NCBI GenBank assembly: GCA_947628085.1
Contig: CANQYM010000003.1
Location: forward strand, 124,001 to 188,000
Direction of reading: 5' to 3'
DNA: 64,000 nt
From: an uncultured Clostridia bacterium
GTDB lineage: Bacteria > Bacillota > Clostridia > TANB77 > CAG-508
Shown: piece after piece, positions 18,714 to 27,838 of the stretch
Numbering within the stretch: position 1 is the stretch's first letter
Layout of the letters: each line of letters starts with the position of its first letter
The notes under the pieces: model-generated
The model's database searches: none
Told to the model about the DNA's origin: nothing
Seen by the model: the letters and a program-made list of their open reading frames with translations, nothing else
Translations under genes and position numbers: made by a program

Positions 18714-18742
18714 TTGACAAAATATACTTGTAAAATTATTTT
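18714..18742 (+). promoter_or_regulatory. promoter of the DUF5684 gene
   Basis: TTGACA (18714-18719), 17 bp and TATTTT (18737-18742) precede an AGAAAGGGG ribosome-binding site and the ATG at 18772. Confidence 0.6.
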
Positions 18743-18771
18743 ATAAAAAATTAGAAAGGGGATTTTTAAAA

Positions 18772-19215
18772 ATGGACACAGCATATTATAACGGTTTAGT
18801 TGAAGGATCTATTGTCACAAATCCAAGTGCTGCAGATGCACTAATGCCTTATTTAGGTGCTATTATAGCAGTTGCTATAGTTGTAGCAGTTCTTCAAATT
18901 ATTGCTATGTGGAAAATTTTCACAAAAGCAGGAGAGGCTGGTTGGAAAAGCATTATACCTATTTATAATTTAATAGTACTTTACAGAATATCTGGTCTTA
19001 ATCCTTTATTAATATTACTATATTTATTAGTAGCAGTTCCAGTTGTTGGAGGAATACTATCTATTGTACTATCAATTCTTTTAGCTTATAAACTTTCAAA
19101 ATCATTTGATCATGGAATTGGTATGACTATAGTATTACTTTTATTAGGACCAATTGGTTATTTAGTAATTGGATTCGGTTCTTCACAATACGTTGGATCA
19201 GGTGAAAATGCATAA
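18772..19215 (+). CDS. DUF5684-type integral membrane protein
   Basis: A 147-residue protein with four hydrophobic segments. It carries the family signature AMWKIFTKAGEAGWKSIIPIYN after the first membrane segment, then GLNPLLILLYLLVAVPVVGG and a C-terminal GPIGYLVIGFGSSQY. Related domains occur alone or fused to signal peptidase I-like proteins in Firmicutes, and their function is unknown. It is divergent from essC across a 268-bp promoter region, so shared regulation with type VII secretion is possible but unproven. A terminator follows at 19232. Confidence 0.75.
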   Translation: MDTAYYNGLVEGSIVTNPSAADALMPYLGAIIAVAIVVAVLQIIAMWKIFTKAGEAGWKSIIPIYNLIVLYRISGLNPLLILLYLLVAVPVVGGILSIVLSILLAYKLSKSFDHGIGMTIVLLLLGPIGYLVIGFGSSQYVGSGENA

Positions 19216-19231
19216 AAATTAATAATAAATT

Positions 19232-19280
19232 AAAGTCTTATGATTTCACTATAATTGAAACTATAAGGCTTTTTTATTTT
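19232..19280 (+). terminator. terminator of the DUF5684 gene
   Basis: AAAGTCTTAT pairs with ATAAGGCTTT and is followed by a T-run on the plus strand. Confidence 0.75.
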
Positions 19281-19282
19281 AA

Positions 19283-19320
19283 AAAAATTGTGGGAGAGCT
19301 TTTATTCTCTCCCGCAATTT
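19283..19320 (-). terminator. G+C-rich terminator of the anomalous gene
   Basis: AAATTGTGGGAGAG pairs with CTCTCCCGCAATTT (one G-U pair). It is followed by a T-run on the minus strand, downstream of the gene at 19353. Confidence 0.85.
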
Positions 19321-19352
19321 TGTGTGCTTTTTAGACATTTTTCTAGGACACT

Positions 19353-20333
19353 TCACCCGTTCCTTTTGAATATTTTGTTCATAAAGCTAACAAGTTTAGA
19401 CTCAGTTGTTGCAACTCTAGATTTTACACCAGTTTCTTCTGGTGTATATAGTTTCTCAACAAACTTTCTGCTTCGCTCATCAGCTCTCCAAAAGTCACAG
19501 ATTTGCTTTGCATCAGTTTCGTCCGTGACATCGATATATTTGCTCGGAATAATTGATTCCGTTTCTGGGTTATACTGGAACGGAATGCATGCCTTCATAG
19601 GCAGTTCGTTCGCGAGCTTTGCAAAGTCTGTTTTTCTTGGATGATATAGTAAATCGACCATCAATGAGTCGTTAAGATAAACAGTAATGCCCACTTTGTG
19701 TGGATTGAGTGTTTGAGAAGGAATCAGAAGAATTGAATGTCCTTTTTGGAGCATGCAGTTTTCAACCACAAAGCCAAAATCCTTCTCAATTCGGTTTTTT
19801 ACCGTCTTGTAGAAGAGATTTCTCTCGTCACGCTCCTTGATTTCTCCTTCCCATGAATGATTTCCACTAAATCTACTCATTGGGCAGTTTTTTACAGAGC
19901 ATTCCCTGCAAGTTCTTTTATCTGCCATCCAACCCATGTTTAAGAAAGCAGATCGGCAACCCAATATTGTGAGATATCTGTTGATTTTTTTCTTGTCGTG
20001 TATTCCCCCTTCTCTTTCTATCACGGTCCAATATATGCTTTCTACGAACGACGGTCCTGGACAGAAAAAGCCAAAACTCCAGATGGAATTGTTCACATAC
20101 TCCTCCACTGAAATCTCGCCACTTTCCATTCTCTTCATGTCCATGTCTGGAATTATCATGGACAGTGGTCCCTTCTGATGCCGCAATACAATTGGGTAAC
20201 CTGTTTGCAAGCATCTGGTTGGAATGTGATAATGAAGCCAGCAGTTCGCGTCTGTGCGAATTTGATCGACACCTATCATCATCCCTATCAATTCACTCAC
20301 AATGACACTGAGCTGTCTAATAATCTCTTCCAT
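19353..20333 (-). CDS. hypothetical protein of atypical base composition
   Basis: Not recognised. This 326-residue protein has no signal peptide or membrane segment. A cysteine cluster, CRECSVKNCP near residue 141, could bind a metal; other visible stretches are FGFFCPGPSF and CIPFQYNPETESIIPSKYID. Codon use and G+C are clearly unlike its neighbours (frequent GGC, CTC, TCG and CGC), which suggests recent transfer. The frame opens with a GTG at 20345, but GGAGG is placed for the ATG at 20333. It has its own consensus promoter with a leader of about 140 nt and its own strong terminator, so it is a self-contained cassette between the type VII region and the exporter operon. Confidence 0.65.
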   Translation of the reverse strand: MEEIIRQLSVIVSELIGMMIGVDQIRTDANCWLHYHIPTRCLQTGYPIVLRHQKGPLSMIIPDMDMKRMESGEISVEEYVNNSIWSFGFFCPGPSFVESIYWTVIEREGGIHDKKKINRYLTILGCRSAFLNMGWMADKRTCRECSVKNCPMSRFSGNHSWEGEIKERDERNLFYKTVKNRIEKDFGFVVENCMLQKGHSILLIPSQTLNPHKVGITVYLNDSLMVDLLYHPRKTDFAKLANELPMKACIPFQYNPETESIIPSKYIDVTDETDAKQICDFWRADERSRKFVEKLYTPEETGVKSRVATTESKLVSFMNKIFKRNG

Positions 20334-20480
20334 GTCATCCTCCACTTAAGGGTCCATGCGCGCACACCTTTCTGCGAAAAATTCTTTCGAGACTTATCAC
20401 TCCTTAAAAATTATTTTACTATCCTGCTGTACATCCAAAGGTGCAAAAAAGAAGTATAACAGAATTGTAATTGCCAATAA

Positions 20481-20509
20481 ATTATATCATGTTTACATAA
20501 CAATGTCAA
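20481..20509 (-). promoter_or_regulatory. consensus promoter of the anomalous gene
   Basis: TTGACA (20504-20509), 17 bp and TATAAT (20481-20486) read on the minus strand. An 11-bp inverted repeat (AAGAAGTATAA 20449-20459, TTATACTTCTT 20518-20528) brackets the promoter. Confidence 0.8.
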
Positions 20510-20564
20510 AATCCATATTATACTTCTTCATATCTTTTTATTTATTTATATTTTTAATATTTAA

Positions 20565-21527
20565 TTAGTTATTTCTTTCTGGCATTTGTCCGCCTGATGG
20601 TGCCTCTCCTCCGAAATTTCCTTTTGGAAATTCTCCTCCTTCTCCTCTCATATTTTGATTCATTCTTCTATTAAAGAAACTATTTTCACTTTCTTCTGTT
20701 TCTATCATTTGAACAGTTTCATTTCCTGTCAATCCAGATTTTATTTCAGTGTATGCATCATTTGATATTCCCGTTTCTACATTTACATTTTGTGTTTCTC
20801 CAGAATCACTAACTACTACTACATATTTTTGATCATTAGAAGTTTGAATTGCTTCATTTGGCACTGAAATTACATTCTCTGCTTTTTCAACAATTATTTC
20901 ACAAGTTGCTGACATTCCAATTTTTAAATTTCCGTTATTTTCAAAAGTGACAGTTGCAGTAAAATAAGAACCGCTTGAACTATATGTTCCAACTTCTGAG
21001 ATTTTAGTTATATATCCTGTTATTTTTTCATTAGTTGCAGTAAGAGTTATATCTACCTCATCACCTATTTCTACTTTATTTATATCTCCTTCACTTATGC
21101 TTAAAGTCATGCACAAGGTATCAATAGATTCTATTTCAATATAATGTTCTGATGTACAAACTTCTTCTTCATTTGGTAAATTACTAGATATTAAAACACA
21201 ATCATAAGGAGCTGTTAGGTAAGTTCCATTTGTGTATTGAATTATGTTTTCACCTTCTTTTATCATTATGTTTTCTTGAACTAATAACTTTTCAAAATAA
21301 TATGATGCATGTAGTTTTATTTTTTCATCTAATTCTGAAGATATTTGACCAGAATTTGATAATCTGTTTTCAATTGTTTGTGTTGATACTTGAGCCGTTG
21401 TTATGTTTGTGCTATCGCTAGTTTGTTCTGCATTCTCACTTTCTGGCTTTAAATATAAATATACTATTAAGCATAGTAATATTATTAGTATTACTATTAT
21501 ATAAATAATTGGATTTTTCTTTTTCAT
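20565..21527 (-). CDS. MacA/HlyD-like membrane-fusion adaptor (second of two)
   Basis: A 320-residue exporter adaptor with an N-terminal membrane anchor (residues about 6-26). It has a lipoyl/barrel-sandwich region with YTNGTYLTAPYDCVL and beta-barrel segments (GDEVDITLTATNEKITGYI, LKIGMSATCEIIVEKAENVISVP). The C-terminus is Gly/Pro/Asn-rich and disordered-looking. It is closely similar in layout to the adaptor at 24461, sharing the YTNGTY.TAPYDCVL block, so the two probably arose by duplication. Last gene of the six-gene export operon. In Gram-positives such adaptors bridge ABC permeases to the cell wall or to substrates. Confidence 0.82.
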   Translation of the reverse strand: MKKKNPIIYIIVILIILLCLIVYLYLKPESENAEQTSDSTNITTAQVSTQTIENRLSNSGQISSELDEKIKLHASYYFEKLLVQENIMIKEGENIIQYTNGTYLTAPYDCVLISSNLPNEEEVCTSEHYIEIESIDTLCMTLSISEGDINKVEIGDEVDITLTATNEKITGYITKISEVGTYSSSGSYFTATVTFENNGNLKIGMSATCEIIVEKAENVISVPNEAIQTSNDQKYVVVVSDSGETQNVNVETGISNDAYTEIKSGLTGNETVQMIETEESENSFFNRRMNQNMRGEGGEFPKGNFGGEAPSGGQMPERNN

Positions 21528-21551
21528 ATTTTTTCCTTTTCTATTTTAATT

Positions 21552-22580
21552 TTATTTTTTTGTTACATAAACTCTATAATTTCTTGTGGTTCCATCTTCT
21601 GCAGTTACAGTTATTAATATTTTATTTTTTCCAGTTTTTAAATTTGAATTTCCATATACAGTTACTACTGATGCAGAGTTTTCTGGGGTTGCTGAAATAC
21701 TTAAATTTTGAACTTCACTTCCTACATCAAGAAAATATGTTGATGTTGTTTTTTGGAAATTATTTTTTAATTCATATCCACTTACAACTAATTCTTTTAA
21801 ATAATTATTTTGTGAGCCTTGATATACATTTGTGTTTTGAAGAGATTTAATTTCTTTATTTGCATTTTGCAAATTTTCTTCCATTTGTTTCATCATATTT
21901 TTCATGTTATCATATTCTTTTTCTTTATCTTTGTCTTCTAGCAAATCCTTCTCTCCAAAAGGTTTTTCTTTCATTTTATTTTCTTCATTTTCTTGCCTAT
22001 CTTCTTCCAAATCTGGATTTTTTTGTTCATCTTTATTTTCCGGTTTTATTCCTCCAGTTTGGTTTTGAGTATCAGTTTCATTAGAAACTTCTATATTATT
22101 TTTAGATACATTTATTGTTACGTCTTCTCCCACTAAAACATTTCCTGTTTCTTTCATTTCTGTTCTCACTTCATTATTTTCAGGAGAAGTAATTTGATTT
22201 TCCTTTAATTCTATTACTTTAATGCTAAATTTCACATTTGATTCATTCATAGGCATTGTATATGCTACAATTATTTTGCTTAAAGAATTATCTTTATTTA
22301 CTGTAAAACTTAAACTATTACTTGTTGAAGATTCAAGTTGTGCTCCACCTTCTAGTCTTCCTTCTCCTATATTTAAGTCATTTGAAATTTCAACTCTAAA
22401 ATTTTGATATTCTATTTTTGATATATCTAAAGTAAGATTTATTTCTTCTCCTAATCCTGCCTTTTCTTTGCTAGCAGTTAACAGCTTTTCTGCTCCTTCT
22501 GCTCCTAAAACAATTGAAATCGTATTAGCAATAGTAAAAAGTAAAATAACAATTGCTAAAATAATTTTTTTAATCTTCAT
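21552..22580 (-). CDS. secreted protein with C-terminal cadherin-like beta-sandwich domain
   Basis: The 342-residue protein has a signal peptide or anchor (residues 5-27, ending near SIVLGAEG) and a first beta-rich domain (LTLDISKIEYQNFRVEISND). A very acidic/lysine-rich central coiled segment (about 165-250) follows. The last 85 residues match the cadherin-like beta-sandwich pattern: LKELVVSGYEL, LSISATPENSASVVTVYG, LKTGKNKILITVTAEDGTTR and YRVYVTK. Such domains mediate binding on cell surfaces. It lies between the MacB-like permease and the second adaptor, so it is probably an extracytoplasmic part of this exporter or its substrate-binding partner. Confidence 0.75.
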   Translation of the reverse strand: MKIKKIILAIVILLFTIANTISIVLGAEGAEKLLTASKEKAGLGEEINLTLDISKIEYQNFRVEISNDLNIGEGRLEGGAQLESSTSNSLSFTVNKDNSLSKIIVAYTMPMNESNVKFSIKVIELKENQITSPENNEVRTEMKETGNVLVGEDVTINVSKNNIEVSNETDTQNQTGGIKPENKDEQKNPDLEEDRQENEENKMKEKPFGEKDLLEDKDKEKEYDNMKNMMKQMEENLQNANKEIKSLQNTNVYQGSQNNYLKELVVSGYELKNNFQKTTSTYFLDVGSEVQNLSISATPENSASVVTVYGNSNLKTGKNKILITVTAEDGTTRNYRVYVTKK

Positions 22581-22618
22581 AAATTTTATTCCTTTCTATA
22601 TTTTTAAAACCTATAAAA

Positions 22619-23788
22619 TTATTCTGTTCTTAAAGCATCAATTGGACGTAAACATGCTGCTCGATATGCTGGAAAGATTCCAAATATTAATCCTATTACA
22701 GCACTTGATGTAAAAGAAATTAATATTACAAATGATGAAGCAGAGAAAGAAAGTCCAAGTTTTTCAGTTAATCCGCCTAAAGCAATTCCTAAAAAAATTC
22801 CTATTGTTCCACCAATTAAACTAAGAACTAGTGATTCTACTAAAAATTGTAGCAATATGTCTCTTTTTCTTGCTCCTAATGATTTTCTAATTCCTATTTC
22901 TTTAGTTCTTTCTGTTACTGAAACTAGCATTACATTCATAACTCCAATTCCACCAACAACAAGTGAAATACTTGCTATTCCACCTAGCAATAATGATAGT
23001 GTTGTTCCTATGTCTGTCATAGCATCTAACATAGAATCTTGTGATGTTACACTATAATACTCACTAGAAATTAATAGTGTACTTCTAATATAATTTTCTA
23101 TTTCTGATTGAGCTAAATCTATATAATCTTCATCTTTTACTTTTACATAAATATTGTTTATATTCATACTTTCATCAAAATATTTTGCTGTTGTAATTGG
23201 TATTAAAATAATATTGTCAATATTTGTTCCCATTGTAGAGCCCTGCTCTGTTAGCACTCCTACTACTGTGTAGTTATCTCCATTTAATTTTATTTTTTCT
23301 CCAATTGGATCAGTTAAAGAAAAAAGTGTTTCTGCAATTTCAGAACCTAATATACATGCTTTTGTATTATTTTCTATATCAATTCCAGAAATTGTTCTTC
23401 CTTTTGCTAAAGTTAAATTTGAAATTTCTAAGTAATTATCATTAGTTGCTAAAACATTAGCATTTGATGAAGATTCTTTTCCTCTATTTACAGTTACAGA
23501 TATATTTTTAAATGGTGCTATTTCTTCTACATTATCCAAATTTTTAAATTCATCTAATTTGTCATATTCTAAACTAACATCAGAAGAATTAATATTAACT
23601 GTTAAAATATCTGTTCCTAAATTTTGAACACTATCTTGTATATTTGTGGTTGCTCCACTTCCAATTCCTACTAATACAATAACAGATGCAATACCAATTA
23701 TTAATCCAAGCATTGTAAGAGCAGATCTTAATTTATTGCTTTTAATATTTTTGAAAGCTATTTTTATTATATTTAGTAATTTAACCAT
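22619..23788 (-). CDS. MacB/FtsX-type ABC transporter permease
   Basis: The 389-residue permease has one N-terminal transmembrane segment (ALTMLGLIIGIASVIVLVGIG), a large extracytoplasmic MacB-type domain, and three C-terminal segments. The conserved FtsX motif GGIGVMNVMLVSVTERTKEI is followed by IGIRKSLGARKRDI. It overlaps the ATPase gene by 8 bp. The family works by mechanotransmission to move peptides, lipids or antibiotics outward. It belongs to the operon 80-residue protein, adaptor, ATPase, permease, cadherin-like protein, adaptor. Confidence 0.9.
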   Translation of the reverse strand: MVKLLNIIKIAFKNIKSNKLRSALTMLGLIIGIASVIVLVGIGSGATTNIQDSVQNLGTDILTVNINSSDVSLEYDKLDEFKNLDNVEEIAPFKNISVTVNRGKESSSNANVLATNDNYLEISNLTLAKGRTISGIDIENNTKACILGSEIAETLFSLTDPIGEKIKLNGDNYTVVGVLTEQGSTMGTNIDNIILIPITTAKYFDESMNINNIYVKVKDEDYIDLAQSEIENYIRSTLLISSEYYSVTSQDSMLDAMTDIGTTLSLLLGGIASISLVVGGIGVMNVMLVSVTERTKEIGIRKSLGARKRDILLQFLVESLVLSLIGGTIGIFLGIALGGLTEKLGLSFSASSFVILISFTSSAVIGLIFGIFPAYRAACLRPIDALRTE

Positions 23789-24464
23789 TTTCTATAGCCT
23801 CCTCATCATATAATTTTCCATCTGAAATTCTTACAATTTTCTTAGCTTTTTGTGCTATCCCATTATCATGTGTTATAAGAATTATGGTTTGACCTTCTTC
23901 ATTTAGTTTTTTAAACATTTCTATAATTTCTACACCAGTTTTAGAATCTAATGCACCTGTTGGTTCATCTGCTAGTATAATTTCTGGCTTGCAACATAAT
24001 GCTCTTGCTATTGCAACTCTTTGTTGCTGTCCACCTGAAAGTTGTTTTGGAAGATGATTTTCTCTTCCCTTTAGTCCAACTTTTTCTAAATATTCAAATG
24101 CAATTTTTTTAGATTCTTTTGATGAAATTCCTTGATAAATTAGTGGAACTTGCACATTTTCCCATGCTGTTAATTTAGAAAGTAAATTGAAGTTTTGGAA
24201 AACAAATCCTATTTTTTTGTTTCTTAATTTTGCTAATTCTCCATCTGTTAAGTCTTTTGTGTTTACACCATCTAAAATATATTCTCCTGAATCTGGAACA
24301 TCTAATAATCCTAATATATTCATTAACGTGCTTTTACCACTTCCAGATGGTCCTATTATTGAAACATATTCGCCTTTTTCCACTTCCAAATTTACGTTAT
24401 CTATTGCTTTTATTTCTTCATCTCCCATAAAAAAGCTTTTGTTTAAGTTTAAAAGTTTTATCAT
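23781..24464 (-). CDS. MacB/LolD-type ABC transporter ATPase
   Basis: A 227-residue nucleotide-binding subunit with Walker A GPSGSGKST, Q-loop VFQNFNLL, signature LSGGQQQRVAIARAL, Walker B ILADEPTGALD and the H-loop ITHD. It is typical of the LolD/MacB class that pairs with FtsX-type permeases. The start overlaps the upstream adaptor by ATGA and the stop overlaps the permease by 8 bp, so the three are translationally coupled. Confidence 0.93.
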   Translation of the reverse strand: MIKLLNLNKSFFMGDEEIKAIDNVNLEVEKGEYVSIIGPSGSGKSTLMNILGLLDVPDSGEYILDGVNTKDLTDGELAKLRNKKIGFVFQNFNLLSKLTAWENVQVPLIYQGISSKESKKIAFEYLEKVGLKGRENHLPKQLSGGQQQRVAIARALCCKPEIILADEPTGALDSKTGVEIIEMFKKLNEEGQTIILITHDNGIAQKAKKIVRISDGKLYDEEAIENG

Positions 24465-25387
24465 TTATTATAACCTCCTCTTCTATCCATTGGATTTTCT
24501 CCACCACCTAAAATTGAGGTTATAGATTTTGTTTCATTTTTTTCTTTAGTTCCTTCTTTTTGCTCAATTACTTTTTCATATTTTATTTTATCTCCAAGAG
24601 ATAACCCACTTTTTACTTCAACATAATTTGCATCTGCTTTTCCTGTTTCAATACAAATTTTTTCTACTTCATTATTATCTTTTATTTTATTTACATATTT
24701 TTTATTATTCTCTATTGTTACAGCTTCCACCGGAACAGATAAAACATTTTCAGATTTTTCAATTGTTATTGTGCAAGTTGCTGACATTCCAAGTTTTAAA
24801 TTTCCATCATTTTCAATTTTTGCTATAGCTGCAAATTTTGTTCCACCGTTAGACACTTCTCCTATATCATTAATTTTAATTATTGCTCCTTTATATACTT
24901 TTGCTTCATCATAATTTGCAACTATTTCTACTTCTTGATTTACACTAACATTTTTTAAATCTTCTTCTGTAATACTAATGTTCATATATAATTCATCTAC
25001 AGAAGCTATATAAATATAATTTTCTGATGTACAACGACTCTTAGCTTCTGGTACAGAATATTCAACAAGTACACAATCATATGGTGCAGTAATATAAGTT
25101 CCATTTGTATACTCTAAAAGGTTATCTCCTTGTTTCACATATTCTTCTTTTTCTGCACACATTGTTAAATAAGATAAATTTGTGTTTAATGCTATTTTTT
25201 CTTCTTTTGCAGATTCAACTTCTCCAGATGCTGTTAATGTTGTAATTATTGTTTGATTTGTTACTTCACATGTTTCTTCTGAAGTATTTGATTTACTATC
25301 TGCCTCTGATGATTTTGCAAAAAATATTATCACTACTAATAAAATTATTATTAATAGTGTAATAAGTATTATTTTTTTGTGCTTCAT
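24461..25387 (-). CDS. MacA/HlyD-like membrane-fusion adaptor (first of two)
   Basis: A 308-residue adaptor with an N-terminal membrane segment (about 5-23), the lipoyl-like block YTNGTYITAPYDCVL, a beta-barrel part (VSVNQEVEIVANYDEAKVYKGAI) and LKLGMSATCTITIEKSENVLSVP. It is immediately upstream of and overlaps the ATPase gene. It resembles the adaptor at 20565 across its length, implying a duplication within one operon. Two different adaptors could form a heteromeric periplasm-like tube or serve different substrates; this is inference. Confidence 0.85.
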   Translation of the reverse strand: MKHKKIILITLLIIILLVVIIFFAKSSEADSKSNTSEETCEVTNQTIITTLTASGEVESAKEEKIALNTNLSYLTMCAEKEEYVKQGDNLLEYTNGTYITAPYDCVLVEYSVPEAKSRCTSENYIYIASVDELYMNISITEEDLKNVSVNQEVEIVANYDEAKVYKGAIIKINDIGEVSNGGTKFAAIAKIENDGNLKLGMSATCTITIEKSENVLSVPVEAVTIENNKKYVNKIKDNNEVEKICIETGKADANYVEVKSGLSLGDKIKYEKVIEQKEGTKEKNETKSITSILGGGENPMDRRGGYNK

Positions 25388-25409
25388 AAATTATCCTTTC
25401 AAATTTATT

Positions 25410-25652
25410 TTAAACTTCGTTTGCATTTTCAGAAACTATATTTTCTGGTGCATTTTCTTCGCTAGGTTTTTCTGGAATTTCTTCTCCATCCTCTGGTTTA
25501 TGCATTTGCTCAAAATTTGGTCTTTCTCCATTTTTCATAAATCCATCTGGTCTACCTCTCATATTAGATTTAGAAAATACTAAAAAAACTCCTGCTGTTA
25601 ATACAGCTCCAATTAAAATTCCTAAAATTAAATACATTATTTTTTCTTTCAT
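25410..25652 (-). CDS. small single-pass membrane protein of the export operon
   Basis: An 80-residue protein with one hydrophobic segment at 4-26 and a proline/glutamate-rich outer tail (RPNFEQMHKPEDGEEIPEKP). It is first gene of the operon, 22 bp before the adaptor. No family was recognised. It may be an assembly or regulatory subunit of the transporter. A small inverted repeat (TAGTG...CACTA) lies in the leader at about 25662-25677. Confidence 0.6.
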   Translation of the reverse strand: MKEKIMYLILGILIGAVLTAGVFLVFSKSNMRGRPDGFMKNGERPNFEQMHKPEDGEEIPEKPSEENAPENIVSENANEV

Positions 25653-25758
25653 AATAAATCACTTAGTGTTTTAGCACTATAAGCTCCTTTCCTTTTTTAT
25701 ATTCAAATTATAAATATAGTTCCTTAAAAAAATATTAAATTTTTTAAAAAATTTAATT

Positions 25759-25818
25759 TCAAAAAAATAGGCATTAAACAAAACTTTAAAATAAAGCCTG
25801 TTTTTTGCCTATTTTTCA
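25759..25818 (-). terminator. terminator of the ABC exporter gene at 25859
   Basis: AAAAATAGGC (25763-25772) pairs with GCCTATTTTT (25807-25816), with a T-run on the minus strand after the stem. Confidence 0.65.
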
Positions 25819-25858
25819 TAAATACATATTTTTTATAATTATTTTTATTTTCTAAAAA

Positions 25859-27634
25859 TTATTTTAATTTTCCATAATACATATCACTAAATATTCCATT
25901 TTTTTCTATTAATTCATCATACTTTCCACTTTCTTCAATTTTTCCTTTATTTAAAACAATTATTTTATCACAGTTTTTTAAAGTTGTTAGTCTATGTGCT
26001 ATTGAAATAATTGTTGTATTATTTTCTTTTTGCAATTTTTCTATTTCTGTTTGAATATGTTTTTCTGAAGTATTGTCTAATGCTGATGTTGCCTCATCTA
26101 AAATTAAAATTTTTGGTTTTCTTAAGAAAATTCTTGCTATTGCGATTCTTTGTCTTTGACCACCAGATAAATTATTTCCACCTTCTGAAATTAATGATTC
26201 AAACTTATCTGGAAGGCTTTCTATATAATCCAATATATATGCCTTTTTTGCTGCCTCTTTAACTTCTTCCATACTAACTTCTCTATCTAATCCATAACAT
26301 ATATTTTCATAAATTGTTCCAGCTATTAAAAATGGACTTTGTGGAACAAGAGCAATAAGTTCAGAAATATCTTTTCTGCTTAAAGAATCTATATTTTTTG
26401 AATCTACTATTATTCTTCCATGACCTTTTTCTAATTTTGAAATTGCTTTAATAAGTGAAGATTTTCCACATCCGCTAGGTCCTGCAATTCCTAAAAACAT
26501 TCCTTTATCAATTTGTAAATTAAAATTATCTAATATAACTTTTTCTTCATCTTCATTGTAATAAAACATTAAGTCTTTAATATCTACTATGCTATCTGTT
26601 TTAATGTTTTCTTTTTTATTTGATACTTCGCTATATGAAAAATCATTTGGTATTTCTACCATTTTAAAGAAATCTGTAGCTAAAACTGTACATTCTGATA
26701 ATTCATCAAAGATTCTATGTAGTTCTTCTAGTGGTTTTATTAATTGGTTAAAACATAAATATGCTGTTAATACAGCTCCAACAGATATAATATTTTTTGT
26801 TGCTAAATATGTTGAAATTCCAATTATTAAAACTGTGAAAAATGCTTGATTTACAAATTTTAAGCAATCATACATTGCCATTGCTTTATGATGTTTCATT
26901 TCTTTTGATCTTAAGAACTCAGATTTATTATCAAATCTATTTGTTTCAAAATTTACACTATCACTAATTCTTATAACTTCAATTCCATTTATTAATTCAA
27001 CTATTGTTCCATCCATTTCAGATTTGCTTTCTAATAGCTCAACTCTTATGCCTTTTTGGCTATGTATTTGTTTGAATACTATAAACACACCAATTGGTAT
27101 AACAAGCATCATTGGAAGTGCTAAAACAAATGGAAGAGTTATAAATATTGTTATAATTGCAGCAATACTATTAAAAATTGCTGGAGCAAAATCCATAAAT
27201 AATAGTTTTTCAAGTTTTACTGTTCCTTCTAGGCATCTATTCATTCTTCCATGAATATTTCCAGTCATATTTTCTCTAAAATATGAAAGTGGTGCCATAA
27301 GTAAAGATTTAATAACCATTCCTCTTGCTTCTTTTTCTGTTCTTGTTGCTGTATCTTCAACCATAACTCTTCTGCCAATTTTTATAACTTCGTTTGCAAC
27401 ATTGACAATTAATATCAAAATAAGAAAAGGAATAACTTTAGAAAAAGCTATTTCTTCTTGTGTTAAAATATCATCAGTAAGCCAGCCTATTGCTTTTGGT
27501 GTTACTTGTGTTAATCCTGCTGAAATTATCATTATTAAAACAATTATTAAAAATGAAATTTTTTGTTTTTTAGTTAATATTTTATATAGTTTCTTTAATA
27601 CAGATTTTATTGATTCATTTTTTTCTTTTTTCAT
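25859..27634 (-). CDS. ABC exporter, fused membrane and ATPase domains
   Basis: The 591-residue half-transporter has a six-segment membrane domain (about 20-330) and a C-terminal ATPase. ATPase motifs are Walker A GPSGCGKSS, signature NLSGGQRQRIAIAR, Walker B ILILDEATSALD and H-loop SIAHRL, all canonical, so a homodimer would have two active sites. The substrate is unknown; relatives export drugs, lipids or peptides. It is monocistronic, with its own promoter (27672-27700) overlapped by a perfect palindrome and its own terminator, which suggests dedicated regulation. Confidence 0.9.
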   Translation of the reverse strand: MKKEKNESIKSVLKKLYKILTKKQKISFLIIVLIMIISAGLTQVTPKAIGWLTDDILTQEEIAFSKVIPFLILILIVNVANEVIKIGRRVMVEDTATRTEKEARGMVIKSLLMAPLSYFRENMTGNIHGRMNRCLEGTVKLEKLLFMDFAPAIFNSIAAIITIFITLPFVLALPMMLVIPIGVFIVFKQIHSQKGIRVELLESKSEMDGTIVELINGIEVIRISDSVNFETNRFDNKSEFLRSKEMKHHKAMAMYDCLKFVNQAFFTVLIIGISTYLATKNIISVGAVLTAYLCFNQLIKPLEELHRIFDELSECTVLATDFFKMVEIPNDFSYSEVSNKKENIKTDSIVDIKDLMFYYNEDEEKVILDNFNLQIDKGMFLGIAGPSGCGKSSLIKAISKLEKGHGRIIVDSKNIDSLSRKDISELIALVPQSPFLIAGTIYENICYGLDREVSMEEVKEAAKKAYILDYIESLPDKFESLISEGGNNLSGGQRQRIAIARIFLRKPKILILDEATSALDNTSEKHIQTEIEKLQKENNTTIISIAHRLTTLKNCDKIIVLNKGKIEESGKYDELIEKNGIFSDMYYGKLK

Positions 27635-27671
27635 ATATGCTCCTTTTTATATAATTACAAAACTAATTTAT

Positions 27672-27700
27672 ATTATATCATAGTTTACATAAAATGTAAA
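27672..27700 (-). promoter_or_regulatory. promoter with overlapping palindromic operator
   Basis: TTTACA (27695-27700), 17 bp and TATAAT (27672-27677) read on the minus strand. TTTACAT-AAA-ATGTAAA (27684-27700) is a perfect 7+3+7 inverted repeat covering the -35 and spacer, a likely repressor site for the exporter gene. Confidence 0.65.
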
Positions 27701-27710
27701 TGATTGCTTT

Positions 27711-27768
27711 AAAAAAGATATGACATTGAATCAATTTTAACATTTAATTTCAAATCATATCTTTTTTT
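27711..27768. terminator. terminator between the exporter promoter and the DUF362 gene
   Basis: AAAAAAGATATGA pairs with TCATATCTTTTTT. T-runs on both strands can end the DUF362-flavodoxin transcript. Confidence 0.75.
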
Positions 27769-27838
27769 ATAAAATTTCAAATATTTTCATATAATTTTTT
27801 ATATAACTTCTAATGTAATTTTTAGCTATAATATAAAA

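Noticed and set aside
19353-20333. Assembly contamination as the cause of the unusual composition
   Set aside because: The change is limited to one gene bounded by AT-rich promoter and terminator sequence typical of the host; it cannot be fully excluded without reads.
19918-20459. Several overlapping frames on both strands around the anomalous gene
   Set aside because: They lie inside or just upstream of the 326-residue gene in other frames, with no ribosome sites; they arise from its higher G+C.
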